Shown: one piece after another, positions 24,501 to 36,700 of the stretch
Position numbering within the stretch: position 1 is the first letter of the stretch
Layout of the letters: each line of letters opens with the position of its first letter
Assembly: GCA_013397695.1 (NCBI GenBank)
Contig: VYZI01000390.1
Coordinates: 1 to 64,000, forward strand
Reading direction: 5' to 3'
Origin: Centropus unirufus
Taxonomy: Eukaryota > Chordata > Aves > Cuculiformes > Centropidae
DNA length: 64,000 nucleotides
Notes under the pieces: generated by a model
Databases searched by the model: none
Seen by the model: the letters and a program-made list of their open reading frames with translations, nothing else
What the model was told of the DNA's origin: nothing
Program-made: the position numbers and the translations under genes

Positions 24501-26158
24501 CTGCAGTGCAGCACACGCAGAGGCTCCTGCCAAGGGGGGAAAAAAAAAAAAAGCCAATTTTTTTGTTTTGAGAGCAGAAATTCAGCTCCATGTCAAAGTG
24601 AACAGATCGAGGCAGTTATGGAGGTGGTTGCAGAGCTGTCCTAAGTGATGTCCCCGCTGTCGTGAAGCACACCCAGCTCAGGCAGCAGCAGAGAGCTCAG
24701 TATTGGCTACAAACCTTACTCTCTCTACGGAGAGCAGCAGAGACTCCTGGAATCAGCGGGGAAAGGAGCCCTTCCTGCTTACCTTATGGATGTGACTGAA
24801 CCCCTGTTGGCCACTTCCCTTGATGTAGTACCCATGCAGATGCTACTATAGCCCAGGAGTTTGTGCAGGGCTGGGATAAATTATTCCAAGGATAAAGTGA
24901 TGCCATGGTGCCCTGTGCACACACACCTTGCAGAAGACACAGAGGTGGGCAGCAGGCACTGTACCAAGGTGGGGCACACAATGTGCCCCTGAAGTACAAC
25001 AGGGAGCCTATGGTCTCCTTCCCTTTCCTCAGCAGAGCCGATGAGTGGTGGGTTTTATTGCTGGTCACTGCGTGCCAGTACTCTCACACCATTCCTGCTT
25101 GTCAGGATGTGTATATTTATCTCTTCATAGTCACAGATCCATGGAGTGCAGCTCCTCTTGAACCTCCTTAAGGCTGCCAAGGGCATGCACTTCGCTGGTG
25201 TAAAAAGCTTGAGAAAGACTTGCACAAGCGGAGGGAGGAAATAATTTGGATGAGGAAAGGGAAGGGTCTTAAAAGGACAGTGACCCAAAACTGAGGACAA
25301 GAGCATGCTTCCATGGTAGGGAAATGTATCAGAGATCCATGAGATTAGCTAAGCCGTCTTGTCATTTTTCAAGATCTGTTGCCTTAAGGTCACATCATAA
25401 GAGATGCTCAGTACCAAAGGCAGTAACGAATGAATTTATATTGAGGTCCAAAAGTTTTACAATATCTAAGGGAAATTAGTGGGTGCTTTTTTTCCTAAAC
25501 CGCACTGGGCCCCTTTGAATCTTCACTTAACAAGTGGGACTTAGCCCTCAGGCTATATGTTTTTGAAACAGCACCTATTTTTAAAAGCAGTCTTGCTCTA
25601 AAGAGTCCTGCATCCGTGCAAAGGGGTCCTAGATGGACTGCAGGCATGAACGCTTTAATCTGCTAAACTTTGATTTCTCAAGAGCCACTTATTCTCCATA
25701 AGATGGCAAAAGAGAAGAACGTTTCCTTCTGCTGCTAATAGGGCAGCAAAGCCTGAAGTCAGTAGAAGGGCTCAGGGAAGCCCTCACTGTCAGAACCTGT
25801 TACGGGACCCACTTGCTACCACAGTAAATAACAGCTGTGTAAACCATGTAAATAGGCACAGGGCAGAGCCCTGTGATTATAGAAAGAAATCGGTTGAAAA
25901 TTAAGAGCCATTCTTCAACAGGCACCTCAGGGGCTTGAGAAGTGCTGGTTGCTGATTCAGAGAGGAGGGAGGGCTGGTAGCACATGAGCTGACACATCAG
26001 CTTTTGACCAACCCACTGTATGTTTGAAACACGATCAACTCCCGTGTGTTCTAACGCTGCTTGACTTTTGGGGGGGCTTTCAGGAAGAAGACCGTCAGTT
26101 TGATTATGAGACCGTGATGTTGAGGTGCACTGAGACCTTCGATGATGAAGATTTCTAA
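12408..26158 (+). CDS. STRA8: STRA8, stimulated by retinoic acid 8 (9 coding exons, 386 residues)
   Basis: STRA8 is the retinoic-acid-induced nuclear factor that licenses germ cells to enter meiosis; in mammals it works with MEIOSIN as a transcriptional activator (family knowledge). Seen: exons at 12408-12599, 14242-14317, 15715-15799, 16027-16140, 16185-16331, 19280-19562, 20797-20873, 22551-22662 and 26084-26158, all with GT-AG borders and consistent phase, ending in TAA. Residues 27-90 form the basic/helical bHLH-like region; 190-299 is the conserved core (TPSPGTSSPDLIEFER, then the YKHTVDLL block and the ISHLW motif); the tail has FEDAFD, SENPED and ETFDDEDF blocks. The long glutamate run of mouse STRA8 is missing. 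The ATG at 12408 fits the short-form mammalian start. The fourth exon is the least certain. It is divergent from WDR91 and convergent with SLC23A4. Confidence 0.93.
14242..14317 (+). CDS. STRA8: STRA8 coding exon 2 (residues 65-89)
   Basis: YQVLRGAKKSIQKLEKTLGS matches the second helix of the bHLH-like region. Acceptor TTTAG, donor G|GTAATG, phase 1. Confidence 0.92.
15078..15137. repeat. Perfect 30-bp tandem duplication in STRA8 intron
   Basis: The unit GCTATTCATGCAGCTTGCAC plus ten more bases occurs twice without a mismatch (15078-15107, 15108-15137). Confidence 0.95.
15715..15799 (+). CDS. STRA8: STRA8 coding exon 3 (residues 90-117)
   Basis: It encodes FSLEGRNLYSLEEVREEY, matching the conserved SLEEVK-EY block of mammalian STRA8. 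Acceptor ACAG, donor AG|GTAAGG, phase 2. Confidence 0.92.
16027..16140 (+). CDS. STRA8: STRA8 coding exon 4 (residues 118-155), probable
   Basis: Acceptor TGTAG and the weak donor CA|GTTAAG give the phase 2 needed to join both neighbours. The protein (PPRTSHSPVEQKEEKAGF onward) has no strong family match; it occupies the place of the acidic tract in mammals. Confidence 0.6.
16185..16331 (+). CDS. STRA8: STRA8 coding exon 5 (residues 156-204)
   Basis: It encodes YLIKECEKQAMEEKP followed by the conserved ITPSPGTSSPDLIEFE. Acceptor TTCCAG, donor CG|GTAGGT, phase 2. Confidence 0.92.
17080..17165 (-). mobile_element. CR1 LINE 3' fragment, minus orientation
   Basis: GAGTTGGAAGGGACCTTAAA and the following CCAACTCC..GCCATGGGCAGGGA are the complement of a CR1 3' end. 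It lies in STRA8 intron 5. Confidence 0.85.
19280..19562 (+). CDS. STRA8: STRA8 coding exon 6 (residues 205-299), conserved core
   Basis: The longest exon: YLFFYKHTVDLLIEHGIV, EVPLPEVSTAISHLW and the serine-rich VSTPGE end are typical STRA8. Acceptor TTACAG, donor GAA|GTAAGT, phase 0. Confidence 0.96.
20797..20873 (+). CDS. STRA8: STRA8 coding exon 7 (residues 300-324)
   Basis: MMFEDAFDIAAGFLDGIE corresponds to the mammalian FEDAFDVASFL block. Acceptor GATAG, donor AG|GTAAAT, phase 2. Confidence 0.92.
22551..22662 (+). CDS. STRA8: STRA8 coding exon 8 (residues 325-362)
   Basis: SENPEDRHKLCLQITAFLKR matches the SENPEEKFQLY-type block of mammals. Acceptor TTTTCAG, donor CAG|GTAAGC, phase 0. 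Confidence 0.92.
26084..26158 (+). CDS. STRA8: STRA8 last coding exon (residues 363-386 and stop)
   Basis: EEDRQFDYETVMLRCTETF then DDEDF and TAA, the conserved acidic C-terminus. The acceptor is TTTCAG. Confidence 0.94.
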   Translation, partial: EEDRQFDYETVMLRCTETFDDEDF

Positions 26159-26835
26159 ACAGCATCTCTGTTGGCTGAGGTTTTGCCAAGCATTGCTGGG
26201 TTCACCTGAAGAGACTTGCACTTCTCTGAGCAGAGGGTAGAGATGCCATGTTAAAGTGGTTACTGTTGTCTTCCTGTTCCCTCTTCAGTGCTTCTCAGTA
26301 GATAAGTTGAGTAATTTATAACTTCAAAAGTTCCAGGGTTTGGATATTTATAAAATCTTGAAAATACTTTTCCTGTTGGTGTGTATTGTTTAACCTCATT
26401 TCACAAGTAAACTGAGGCAGGTACAGTTAAGTGGCCTTCCCTGGCATAAGCTGTGGAGGAGCTGCAGAGGGGCCACATCAGTGACAGCCTGAACAGCCCC
26501 ATAGGATGCAGGTCTCGAACTGCAACCTGCAAAAATCACACGTGGCCCTGCAGTGATTACTTTCCAGTGCCATTTTTCAGCTTAGGATGACAAGGAAAGA
26601 GGGTTTTCCTCACAGAGGGTGAGATGAGACTCTTTAATCTCTTTATGAGGAGAGCAGCAGTGGCCACCCACTCCCAAGTCACCCAGAGAAGGGTAGACGC
26701 AATAATGCCCTTTGGATTATTTACTTTCACAAAGTGTGTAAAGCGGAGTGATCAGCTCCGTTCTCCTCCGGCACCTCTCCTTGATGAGTAGTGCTGCTCA
26801 GAGTGCATCTTGGAATGCCAAGTGTTGTGAAGGTG

Positions 26836-26841
26836 AATAAA
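26836..26841 (+). terminator. STRA8: Probable STRA8 polyadenylation signal
   Basis: AATAAA 678 bases after the STRA8 stop; a second AATAAA lies at 26955-26960. Either would give a 3' UTR of about 0.7-0.8 kb. Confidence 0.55.
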
Positions 26842-27559
26842 ATTCTTTACATCTCAGAGCTATCATTAAAGGCTCTTTGTAGACTTGGACAAGTGGTTTC
26901 CTGTCAGTGGTTTTGCTGAGGTCATGCTAACAGCCATGTTACTTTAAAATCTAAAATAAAGGTGAGATGCCCAGGTATCCATTGGTCTTCAGCAGCCAGG
27001 CTTTTAGGCTGAATCCAAGAGCCCTGGGCTGTGGCCCAGCGCTGCTTTGGTGCTGAGTGCGATGCGTGCAGCTGTACTCAAGCAAACACACGTGCAGACC
27101 AGTACTGGAGTACAAGTGGAGAATAATTCCTCCAGAGCACCTTCTGTCCCTGCAGCTGAGGCTGGGGTTCACGCTCCCAGCTGGCTGTTTGCCAGGTTGC
27201 TGTGTTTGGAAGTGGGGATTTCATTCCAAAATGCCAAGCAAATGCATCCCCTGGGCAGTCTGGGTTGTGGGACCTGCTGGCTGAAATACACGTACAGGCT
27301 TTGAAGAGATTCCAAGGTCAAATCTCCCCTTGATCTGGTGTGAGATACATGTATGTACCTGCAGTAAAAATTGTTTTAATTAAGCATTGTTCCTGTGTTT
27401 TCTTATTCTGCAGTTCAGGGCTGGTGGGAGGCAATAGGTTTGTTTCTCACTGTTGAGGCTGCTTTTTGTACAAGTTTTCCATCATAGAAATCTTTCAGAC
27501 CTCCGATCTCCTGTTCCATTTGACACATGACATTTGATCATGTTTGTTACATTAATACC

Positions 27560-27756
27560 AAAAGGTTATTAAGTGCTGGCATGAGCTGCCCAGGAAGTGC
27601 TGGAGTCACCGTCCTTGGAGGGATTTGAGAGAGATGTGTACATGGTGGACAGGGATGTGGTTTAGCGGGTGCACTTGGCCGTGTTAGGTTAAGGGTTGGA
27701 TTTGATGATCTTAAAGGTCTTTTCTAACCTAAATGGTTTTATGATTAATGATTCTT
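27560..27756 (+). mobile_element. CR1 LINE 3' fragment, plus orientation
   Basis: It reads GAGCTGCCCAGGAAGTGCTG, GGATTTGATGATCTTAAAGG and ends in the CR1-type tail ATGATTAATGATTCT. Confidence 0.92.
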
Positions 27757-29169
27757 CCACCATATCCATCTTAATTACTGCATCAGTGGGGGTCAAACTT
27801 GGCACTACAGGCATGTACCGTAGGACAGCCATTGGAGTAGATAACGTTCAAGGTTTAACAACCTTTTCTTAGTAGCTTTTCATCCCCACCCTATTGAAAG
27901 ACAGGACAGAACAGGACAGAAGTTAAACAGCAGGGTATTCCATTTTCAAATGACATTCAGCCTGCTACCTATCAGAAGAGACAGTTTTTGATGGACACCA
28001 TACGCTATGTAGACACACTCCCTTGATCATCACACGTGAGAGCTTCTGATCCTTCATCAGGAGAGTGTAGATAAGGACTGGCCTGAGCATCAGTGTGAAA
28101 CAACAGGTATGTTTGGGTCGTATGAAAACAGTAACTCCTCCAAATGGAAGCAGGCTTTTTGGGGAGGCGTTAAAACATGAAGGAGAAGATAAACACCTTC
28201 CTTTGGTTCCTCCTATTGCACGATCACAGCTCACAGGGGCGCAGGCCTGTGTATCGAGGCAAGGCAGTTTTTTCTCCTGCAGAACCAACACTACACAGAC
28301 AACAGTTGCTGTGCCCTGGTGTGCATGACACCTACCCTGCCTCGGCAGGGAGGCAGCCTTAATTCCTGAGCACATCGTTGTTGCATGTGTGGGGGTGCTG
28401 CTTTCTGCAACGCCCGGGGGTTCTGATGGAAACCTTCCATGAAAATATCTGGAAAAATGTAGGTTAGAGGGCTACTGGGGCAGGGCAGTGGGAAGGAGTT
28501 GAACACAGGCAGCAGGGAGGGAGGAGTGGGAAACGAGTGCATCAGTGCGGCTGTTGAGAGGCTTTGAACAGACCAGGCTGAAGCAGCAGAGTGGGACCAG
28601 GCACAGGGAATACAGCTGTGCCACCACGTGGCAGCCCCTCACTTCATGACACTGTGAGCATAACATGGGGCAGAGCTACTGCCCAGGTCACGTCATCTTC
28701 ACAGAAAGCTGTGATAATGAGCCACGGATCGGCTGTCCTAGAGCCAGGGCAACCAGGTACAGACACCCTTCAGTGGATCTCCTCAGCCGGAACACCAGGA
28801 GCATCTTGCCTGCACTTCCCGATTAGCTGTGTGCTTCTCTGCCAAGCTGCAAGCAGGGAGGCCTCATGCCTGGTTGAAATCCAGGAGTCTTGGTGCACCC
28901 AGGACAGTAGAACAGAAAGTAATGCAGTTGACTGCTGGGTGTTCTCCAGGCAATCCAGAACAGCCCTCAAACGTTCAGTTTTACACTTGAAGATCCTCTG
29001 ATTTTTCATTCATTTTCACTAAGTAGTAAATCAATGGAAGCTGTGATGCTGTGACACAAAGCCAAAGCTGTTCCCAGAGCGCAGGTGGCCAGGTGCAGCT
29101 GGGAGTGCTGGCTCTGCAACCCAATCCTTGCCTACTTCATTTGAAAATTCGGGAAGGTCCTCCTGAGGC

Positions 29170-29340
29170 AAAGGATGGTCAGACATTGGAACAGGCTGCC
29201 CAAAGAACAGGCTCTCCATCCACAGCTCAGTTGGGCAAAGACCACTGCAATCTGGTGTGACAGGACCAGCTCTGAGCCAGGGCTGGCCCAGATGACCTCC
29301 AGAGGTTCCTTCCCACTGAATTACTCTGATTCTTTGAATG
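29170..29340 (+). mobile_element. CR1 LINE 3' fragment, plus orientation
   Basis: It contains GGAACAGGCTGCCCA and CAGATGACCTCCAGAGGTTC with a worn tail. It sits just beyond the likely SLC23A4 polyadenylation site. Confidence 0.85.
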
Positions 29341-29395
29341 CTCCCTGCCACTCGCTATGGCAATCAGCCTGAGAAATAATCATTACACTGCATGT

Positions 29396-29405
29396 TTTAT
29401 TTATT
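29396..29405 (-). terminator. SLC23A4: Probable SLC23A4 polyadenylation signals
   Basis: Two overlapping AATAAA hexamers on the minus strand (29396-29401 and 29400-29405), about 1.07 kb past the stop. I saw no closer canonical hexamer. Confidence 0.45.
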
Positions 29406-30470
29406 TTGCCCAACTAAAGCTAAATCTCAATGCAGGAATCACAAGCTTGTGCTACAGCAACAGTGTCATTACACACCATGGGCAGCCAGCACCACATCCA
29501 GTCACGTTATACAAGGCCTTCCAGGCTAAGGCTGTTTCGGCTGATAATGGAAGGGAGCAAGACTGCGAGCTGTATTCCAGAGATGCGGTCACCAGTCAGT
29601 CACCGCAGCAGGTCAAACCCGTACGGTGGGGGGACACACAGGACATAGCAGTACCAGGAATGCATCAGACTGCAAGCAGGAGGGTTTTCTCCTTCACTTT
29701 TGGTGACAACTCCTTCACCTCTGTAGGGTTTGGTGCCCTGGGGAAGCTGGTACCAAGGCGAGATTAATTTCAGTGAAGATGGGGTTTTCTGTTAGGTCAA
29801 GAACCTAAGGTCTCGAAATTCCCTCTGTTGCCTAAGGTGGGAGAGGCATGTTCACAGGATACAAGACAATCCATCCTATCAACCTTAGATGCCTCTCTTA
29901 GAACAACATTAATTCGACTGACTTTAAATCATGGGAATACAGGATGAGAAGAATCATGTCCTAGGTATGCCTGCTCCTTCTTGGCCAGGATGAGGTGCAA
30001 ACTACAAGCTGAGTGTTTCCATTACAGATATTTGAGCTGGTGGGGATAAGCCTCGGCCCAAGGAATGCCCGAGAGTGATACGGGGCCTACATCAGGGATG
30101 CCTTCTCCTGTGGCCCCTCAAGCAGCTAGGACCGTGGACAGGAAGAGCTCTGCTTCAGCTGAACAGCTCCTCCTTGGGGTCCCTAAGGCTCAGTGCAAGC
30201 AAGGAAACTGAACACCTTTCCCAGGCATTTCTTGGACTTTGGTGTTCTCCAAAGAGGAATTATGTTCCTAGAGGTGGGCAAGGAGGAGCAGACAAGAGAA
30301 AAACTACTCCCTCAAGGTCACCAGTAGTGCAAGGGGCAGAGTTGGGAAGAAAGACGTCATTCCTTGCTACAGCTTCTAACAGCTACCGGCTCATCTTCAG
30401 ATGCTGGGGGGTTGCAAACATACTTTTCAGATTCCTGCTTCTGAGATGAGTTCACCTGAAGGCCAGGTGC

Positions 30471-30739
30471 TTATATCTTTGTATCAGCACCTATCTCTGA
30501 GTCTCTTTCTGAACTTCCTTTAACACCGCTTTCCTGTCCAGCAGCCTTCAGTTCATCCATTCTCTTGCCACCAGGTAGTCTTCTGGGGCAAGCAGGGAGA
30601 TAGTGAAACCAAGAGACAGCGCAGTGTTTGGTGCCTATGCCAAATGGAAGATCATAGACCTTGGAAACCAGCTGAGAGTCGTCCACCTCTCCCTTGTGGC
30701 TGTTCTTCCATGCCAGAAGCCCCCGCTCCTCCTGTGTTC
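30471..30739 (-). CDS. SLC23A4: SLC23A4 last coding exon (residues 536-624 and stop)
   Basis: [11 protein letters not shown], then the conserved [17 protein letters not shown] and a charged cytoplasmic tail ending DTKI and TAA. The last residues T-K-I fit a class I PDZ-binding form. Confidence 0.94.
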
Positions 30740-33700
30740 CTGCAAAAATGAGATAATTGTGTTTAAAACAGCAGGTGTTCTGAGTGTAGGACTACCTTGT
30801 GCACCTCATACCCGCTCCTCAAATCCCAGCAGACCCAGCACGACATACAAATCCCTTGCACTTAAACCCTTCTAGCTCCAAAGGTCTTTACAAATATTCA
30901 CTCATGAGCTTCTAGGCAATATCTGTCTTTCTGCAACAGGTAAGCAGTTTTCTCCCCTGCTTTCTGCAGGAATCAAATATACCAGGACAGGTTATCCCAA
31001 GCCATGGGGCATCCAAGAACTGTTCAAAGTGGGAGGTCATACAGTGCTATGAGAGCAAGGCTGGATGTTACCTGCCCAGATACTGTGGAGTGGGGGAATA
31101 AGGTTTAGCTAGCAATTACAGTCACAGGCATTTACCCTCACCAAGGAATTTCTAAGCTTTCTGAGAAGCCTGAGGCAGTAAAAGAATCCAGTTAACAGAG
31201 TGCCCTTCCTGCTCTTTTTCTGTAGCAGAAAAGAGGGTTTCTTCTCCTTATACCTGTCTGGGAGGGCCAGCTGCAGGTGCTGTATCCTATGTCTTTGGTC
31301 ATCAGCCTTTCCTACTGCTTTCCACTTTGTAGCACTAGGTTCAGCCTCAGTTATAGCAGCTCTCTTAAGAAGGCATATGCTGGCTCCTTCCACTTCCTTA
31401 TGTCAACCAGCAACATGGCTTTAGGCTGGCATTTTCCCCAAAAGATTTTTTTTCCAAATAAACTTTTTCCTCAGACTAGGTTGTTTCTGAAAAATGAGTA
31501 AGGTTTTGATAGGCTGCTGTTTTCCAACCAGAGACCATTTCTGTGATGTCTCCTCTTCCTCACCCCTCTCTGGGAAGAGTTCATCACATGATGTTTCATG
31601 GGTGCTACCACAACTCCTACCCACAGAGCAGTAGACGTGAAAACAGAAAACACTAGGAAACAAACTGTAGGGCAGGCACAAATGCTGTAGCTTAGCTCAT
31701 TTCGGCAAATCCTACCTGGAATGGTGTTGTCAAGGATAAAGCCCAGGAGTCCACCCACAAACATGCCAGTGGTGAGAAGCACCTGGATCACCTGGTCCAG
31801 CTGGATGACTCCTAGCAGCAAAAACAAAGCTTTGGATAGTGGTGCAGAGAGATGCACATTTGACCAGTAACATACACTATGGGCTGTGAGCAGCATACTT
31901 GTTTAGACAAGGCTGGCAAATCCCAAAGCAGAGCTTAAGTTTTGGCAGTGCAAGGGAGATTGATCCCATTGCCAATTTCAGACCTACAGCTTTGTTCTGC
32001 ATAATTATTCACTGAGCCAGCTGCCAGTGCAGGAGATGATTCATAAGTACATTAAGAGCCTATTAACAGCACAGACCACAGCACTGTCCAAGAAAAATGC
32101 CACCTTGCACTCCAAACATGTTCTGCACATAGTCTCCTGCCCAAAGCCTCATCCTAGGAATGTGTCCCAAGGAAGGGCTCGTGCAATCTTTAGCCTAACA
32201 GGAATCTGGTGAGGTCACTGATTGAGAACAGACATTTCCACACCAGAGTTGTTCATCAGAGCAAAGGACAACAGCCCTCCCATTCAAAGCACAGGTTACA
32301 GGATTTTACCAGGAAAAACTACATTTTAAAAGACTTCTTTGGATCAGCCTTTGCTTCAGTTTTATGCTACAGAAAACGTTGCTGATGTCACTTCTTACCT
32401 GTTTCCAGCAGCGCACTATTTTTGCTTGCCCAGTTGGGAACTGTGAGCCCGGCAAATACAGAAAATCCAAAGATAAAGATATTTCTGGAGGAGTTCATAT
32501 CTGTGTACTGCACAGAGAAATTGTATACATTAACTTTGGAGTTACCCACATGTGTGGATTACTGTTGTGCAAAGAGACGTGCTCAGATGTAAGCACTGCA
32601 TGCAGGACTGGACCCAGGCAGGCTGTCATCCTGCTGCCCCTGGTGCCAGCAAGCCCTGCCCTGACCAGGGAGACCTCTGCAATTTAGCCCCTTCGGGTAC
32701 ATGCCCTCATCTTCACCCGAGCAACCGCCAAGGCAAACGCTTGCATTTGCCGAAACCAAAGTCCCTTTCCCTGGGGATGAAGCGACACTTGCACAGCTGT
32801 TACCTGCAAATTGGAAATCCCCACTGCCGTGATAACTCCAAACATCACAAGGAACATGCCTCCAATCACGGGGGTGGGTATGCTGGCAAGTATTGCCCCG
32901 ACTTTCCCGAAGATGCCGCTCAGGAGCATGGCACAGGCACCAGCAATGATCACCATCCGACTCCCCACCTGGGGCAAGAGGAAGAGGAGGCAGTCATGCA
33001 CTGATCAGCGCAGAGAGGCAAGGGATGGCAGGCTCCAGCGCCAACCTGTCAGGCAGGATTTGCACATCTGGCTGAAGCACTCAGTGGCACATTCAGCCAG
33101 AGGATCATTGGTATTAGTATTTATTAGCATTAGTATTTGCACACTAGAAAATATTTATCATGAAAGGCACTCTGCGCGCAATCACGGTCCCACACCTATT
33201 TGCTTGATCTTATCCTCTTTTCTACTGCTATCAGGACATTAACTGTTTGCTGTAAAAAAAAAATTATTTATGATTAAATTAAGAGCACAGTAATCCCCAC
33301 AGATAGCTTTGCTCTTGCTTCAGCCTAGAAACATCTTGGCAGACCCGCAGGCTGGCACTGCAACCACCCAGCCAATTCATTGGAGAATCCTACCACCAGG
33401 GTTTAGATTGCCACCTAAAAATGGTTTTCAACTACACATCTCTACTGCACCAATTCCTCCATTCCCTGGAGACCAAGATTTTGCAGAGCAGAGCTGGCCA
33501 GGCTGCCTGCTTCAATCGTGAGCTCTGGGATCTGATATTTACTTTCTGTGGTTAACAAATGGCTAATAAGAAGTGGGGAAGTCTCTTGGTCTGTCCCTAT
33601 CTCTCATCACCCCTCTAGCTTCAGTAAAATCATTTTCTTTTCATTTTTTTTTTCCCCTCGGCAAAGCCAGAGACCTTTTCTTGGCTGGGCACCACAATAA

Positions 33701-36700
33701 AGACTGGATGAAGCACCAAGCCTTTCATTCCGATCTGTTAGTGCACGTGAATAGGAAAGAAAAAGAGTATGTGCCAAACAAAGGGATGAAAGAGACATTT
33801 ACAGACCATCGAAACTATAAAGAAAAGCAACAATACAGACTTTAAATTCAGCTTAAACAACCACTACGATCTACAATGTTCCTGTCTTATGCAGGGAAAC
33901 TCTGTAATACTTTGTAAACATTTTCTAATTCAATTACATATTTCAATGCCTCCTTGTAAGAATCTGAAGAATGTCATATTTAGAGAAAGGGCTTTTTCTG
34001 AATGCTTTCAACAAAAACATTCCCAGTAACCGCTAGCATCTCTTCTAATTATTTCTTAAAAACGTCCTTTAAAATATTTTAAGTCTTACCTGGTTGTGAA
34101 AGATAAATGAAAAAGATTTGGTGGGGAGTTTAAAAATAAAATTATGCATTGCCTTCAGGTGGAATTTTTATATTCCTTGGCTTAAAACCTTGGGACACCA
34201 TTACCATCAAAATTGTAATTTAATAAAAGCCAACGGAACTGTGTGTTCCAGGATTGAAATGAAGCTTCAGATTCGTCATGTGCCAAACTGTTGAATTACC
34301 CAGTATGTGGAGTTGGCCTTAAAGGCAATTTAACGAATCCACTGATAACTACAACTGTGAGCATGTCCTGCTAAAGCCCCTAGTTTAGAATTTTTTTTAA
34401 TTATGTCAGGAAAACAGGAAAATCAATTCTCTCTTTTAAGGTCAGAGAAACTACATAGTTTCTTGTCACTTACAGGGTTACTCTGAGGTCTTTCCCACTT
34501 CTTAAAATCCTCACTTTCTTGGAATGAGAGCTTAGGTGCTGGTATACTGAGCTTGACCAAGCAGCTTAAACATAGATGCCTGGTGCCACTCAAGTTGATA
34601 TATCTTGGCAGGTTCTCCTTTACTCTATCTGACAGCCCCTGTGGTCTCCCCCAGAGATCTCCAAAGATGATGCAGGTAGTGCTGGCACCCCTGTTTAAGC
34701 AGAGGAAACATCTCTTGCATTTCCGTTTGTTGTGGAAAAAGGTGTTTCCCACATAAAAAAATGAAATTAAATGTGCCTTGTGCTGTCAGCATACCCATCG
34801 ATCCCAGCCAGAGTCTTTACACTGATTTAAGGCTGACTGAGATGAGACGGTATTTTCTGCTCTCTTAGGTGTGAACAAGGTGAGCAGAGATTAGATCTAA
34901 GGGAAACATCTCTCCTGGTGTTATGTCCTCCTGAAGGATTTAGCACACATGAGGAGAACATGTCCTACAATCTGCTAATTCTCAGTCTGGGCACTTGTGC
35001 ACTGTGCCACATGCCATACACACACCGTGTGCAGCAAACCACCTGTCAGGAAGGAATGGGCTCAGGTACATGGTCAGCATGTACAGATTTATAGGGAAAA
35101 GTTACATGTGCTGACAGGCTAAACTGGACTCCATGCGGACAACCAGCCAGCCTTTGTTGCTGGCAGCAGCTGCCTCAGTCAAACACCAACACCTCAGCCA
35201 GTGGAAAAGGGTTATTGTGAGTGAGGTTTAAAAAATCCTGTGACACAGGCAGCGTTATAGAGTTGGAGCTGTCAGTCAAATTCTGCATTTGTTTACTGAT
35301 CACAGCTCTGCTGACATGACATTGCTTGTTCGACAATGATTTAAAAATGTTTTCCAATTGGCTGCCGGATATACCCATACCCTGGCTGTAAAGCTTAGCG
35401 AAAACCTCCGGTCTGATTGTCACACTTATCTCTGGAAATTTCATTCCCTTATAAGAGCAATAAGATACTCAAGGGATCCACAAAACTTTATAGAGAGGTA
35501 AAAACATAAAACTTTGCCATCACGTTTTATAATCCCAAAGAAATACCCTCCACGTGACTGCCATTCTTGGATTATAAAAATTGTGGAATTTGAAGCGTTA
35601 TTAAATTTTTTCTTTTTCATTTTTCCTCTTCTCTCCTTTATAAATATGTTTAGGAAAACAGACAAGCAGACAAGAGAGACATGGACAGACAGATGGTCTT
35701 TGATAAGTCAGCCCTCAGGAAGTTTCCAGTTTAGCTCAGATATAACACACTTCCTTTAGCCTCAGCTGAGCCAGGTGCTGTGAGTAGCAGCAACACGCAC
35801 TCATCCCACTTGCAGACCATGATCAGTGAAAGGGAGGGACTGACCACCCCTGTCAGGTGATTCATGGTGCAGTTGAGGCAGTCACCTAGTTTGCCAGGGC
35901 CCATTTTTCCAGCGTGCCTTGCAGGAAGTGCACTAAGATCCCAACTGGTCCATACCCATGCGCACCACACTGTGGTAAATACACCCCTGGGAGAAACCTC
36001 CGTGCGGGTCAGGGCACCACAACCACCCTGCTGCGGTGAGGCTCACCTTGGTGATCCCCAAGGCGCCCACGTTCTCGCTGTATGACGTGGTGCCATTCCC
36101 TGTCCCCCAGGCCCCAGCCAGGAGGCAGCCGATGCCTTCCACGCCTATCCCACGGCTGATGGCATGCTTTGGCGGCGGTGGAGCCCCAGACAGGCGGGCA
36201 CAGGCGTAGTAATCTCCCACAGACTCCAGCATGGAGGAAATCACTCCGGCCAAGATGCCAAATATCCCAGCCAGGCTGACGGTTGGCACTCCCCACTGGC
36301 CTGCAAGGAAAGAGCTCAGTTCAGGTGTGTGGGGCACATTTGCCCTGAAATCTATGGGGGGAAGGAGAAGAACAGCAAGGGTGCTTGTGGGTATTTGCCT
36401 GATTTTGGGCATTTCATCTCCCCCCACCAGCCATAAATGGAGGTGCAAGCTGGAGCAGAGAGCAGTACGGTGGGACGGGGAAAGAGGTGAGGCAGAGGTA
36501 CCTGGGTAAGGCAGCCGAAACCAGGGAGCCTGGGACAAAACATCTCCACGGGTGTCTGTCCGGGCCAGGTGGCCATAGGCAGCGGGGTCCGCAGGGAGGA
36601 CATCGGTGACAGTCAGCACGTAGCAGAGCAGCCAGCTCAGAGAGAGCCCCAGCAGCACCTGTCCATCACATGCAGCAGTGGGGTCCAGTTAGGACATGGC

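Larger units (their letters stand above)
26159..30470. other. Convergent 3' region between STRA8 and SLC23A4
   Basis: It holds the two presumed 3' UTRs and two CR1 fragments (27560-27756, 29170-29340). Open frames here, the longest 136 codons, have no recognisable protein and no splice context. I see no further gene. Confidence 0.6.

Noticed and set aside
27965..28375. A 136-codon minus-strand open frame in the STRA8/SLC23A4 tail region
   Set aside because: No family match; cysteine-rich random-looking sequence in a 3' flank.
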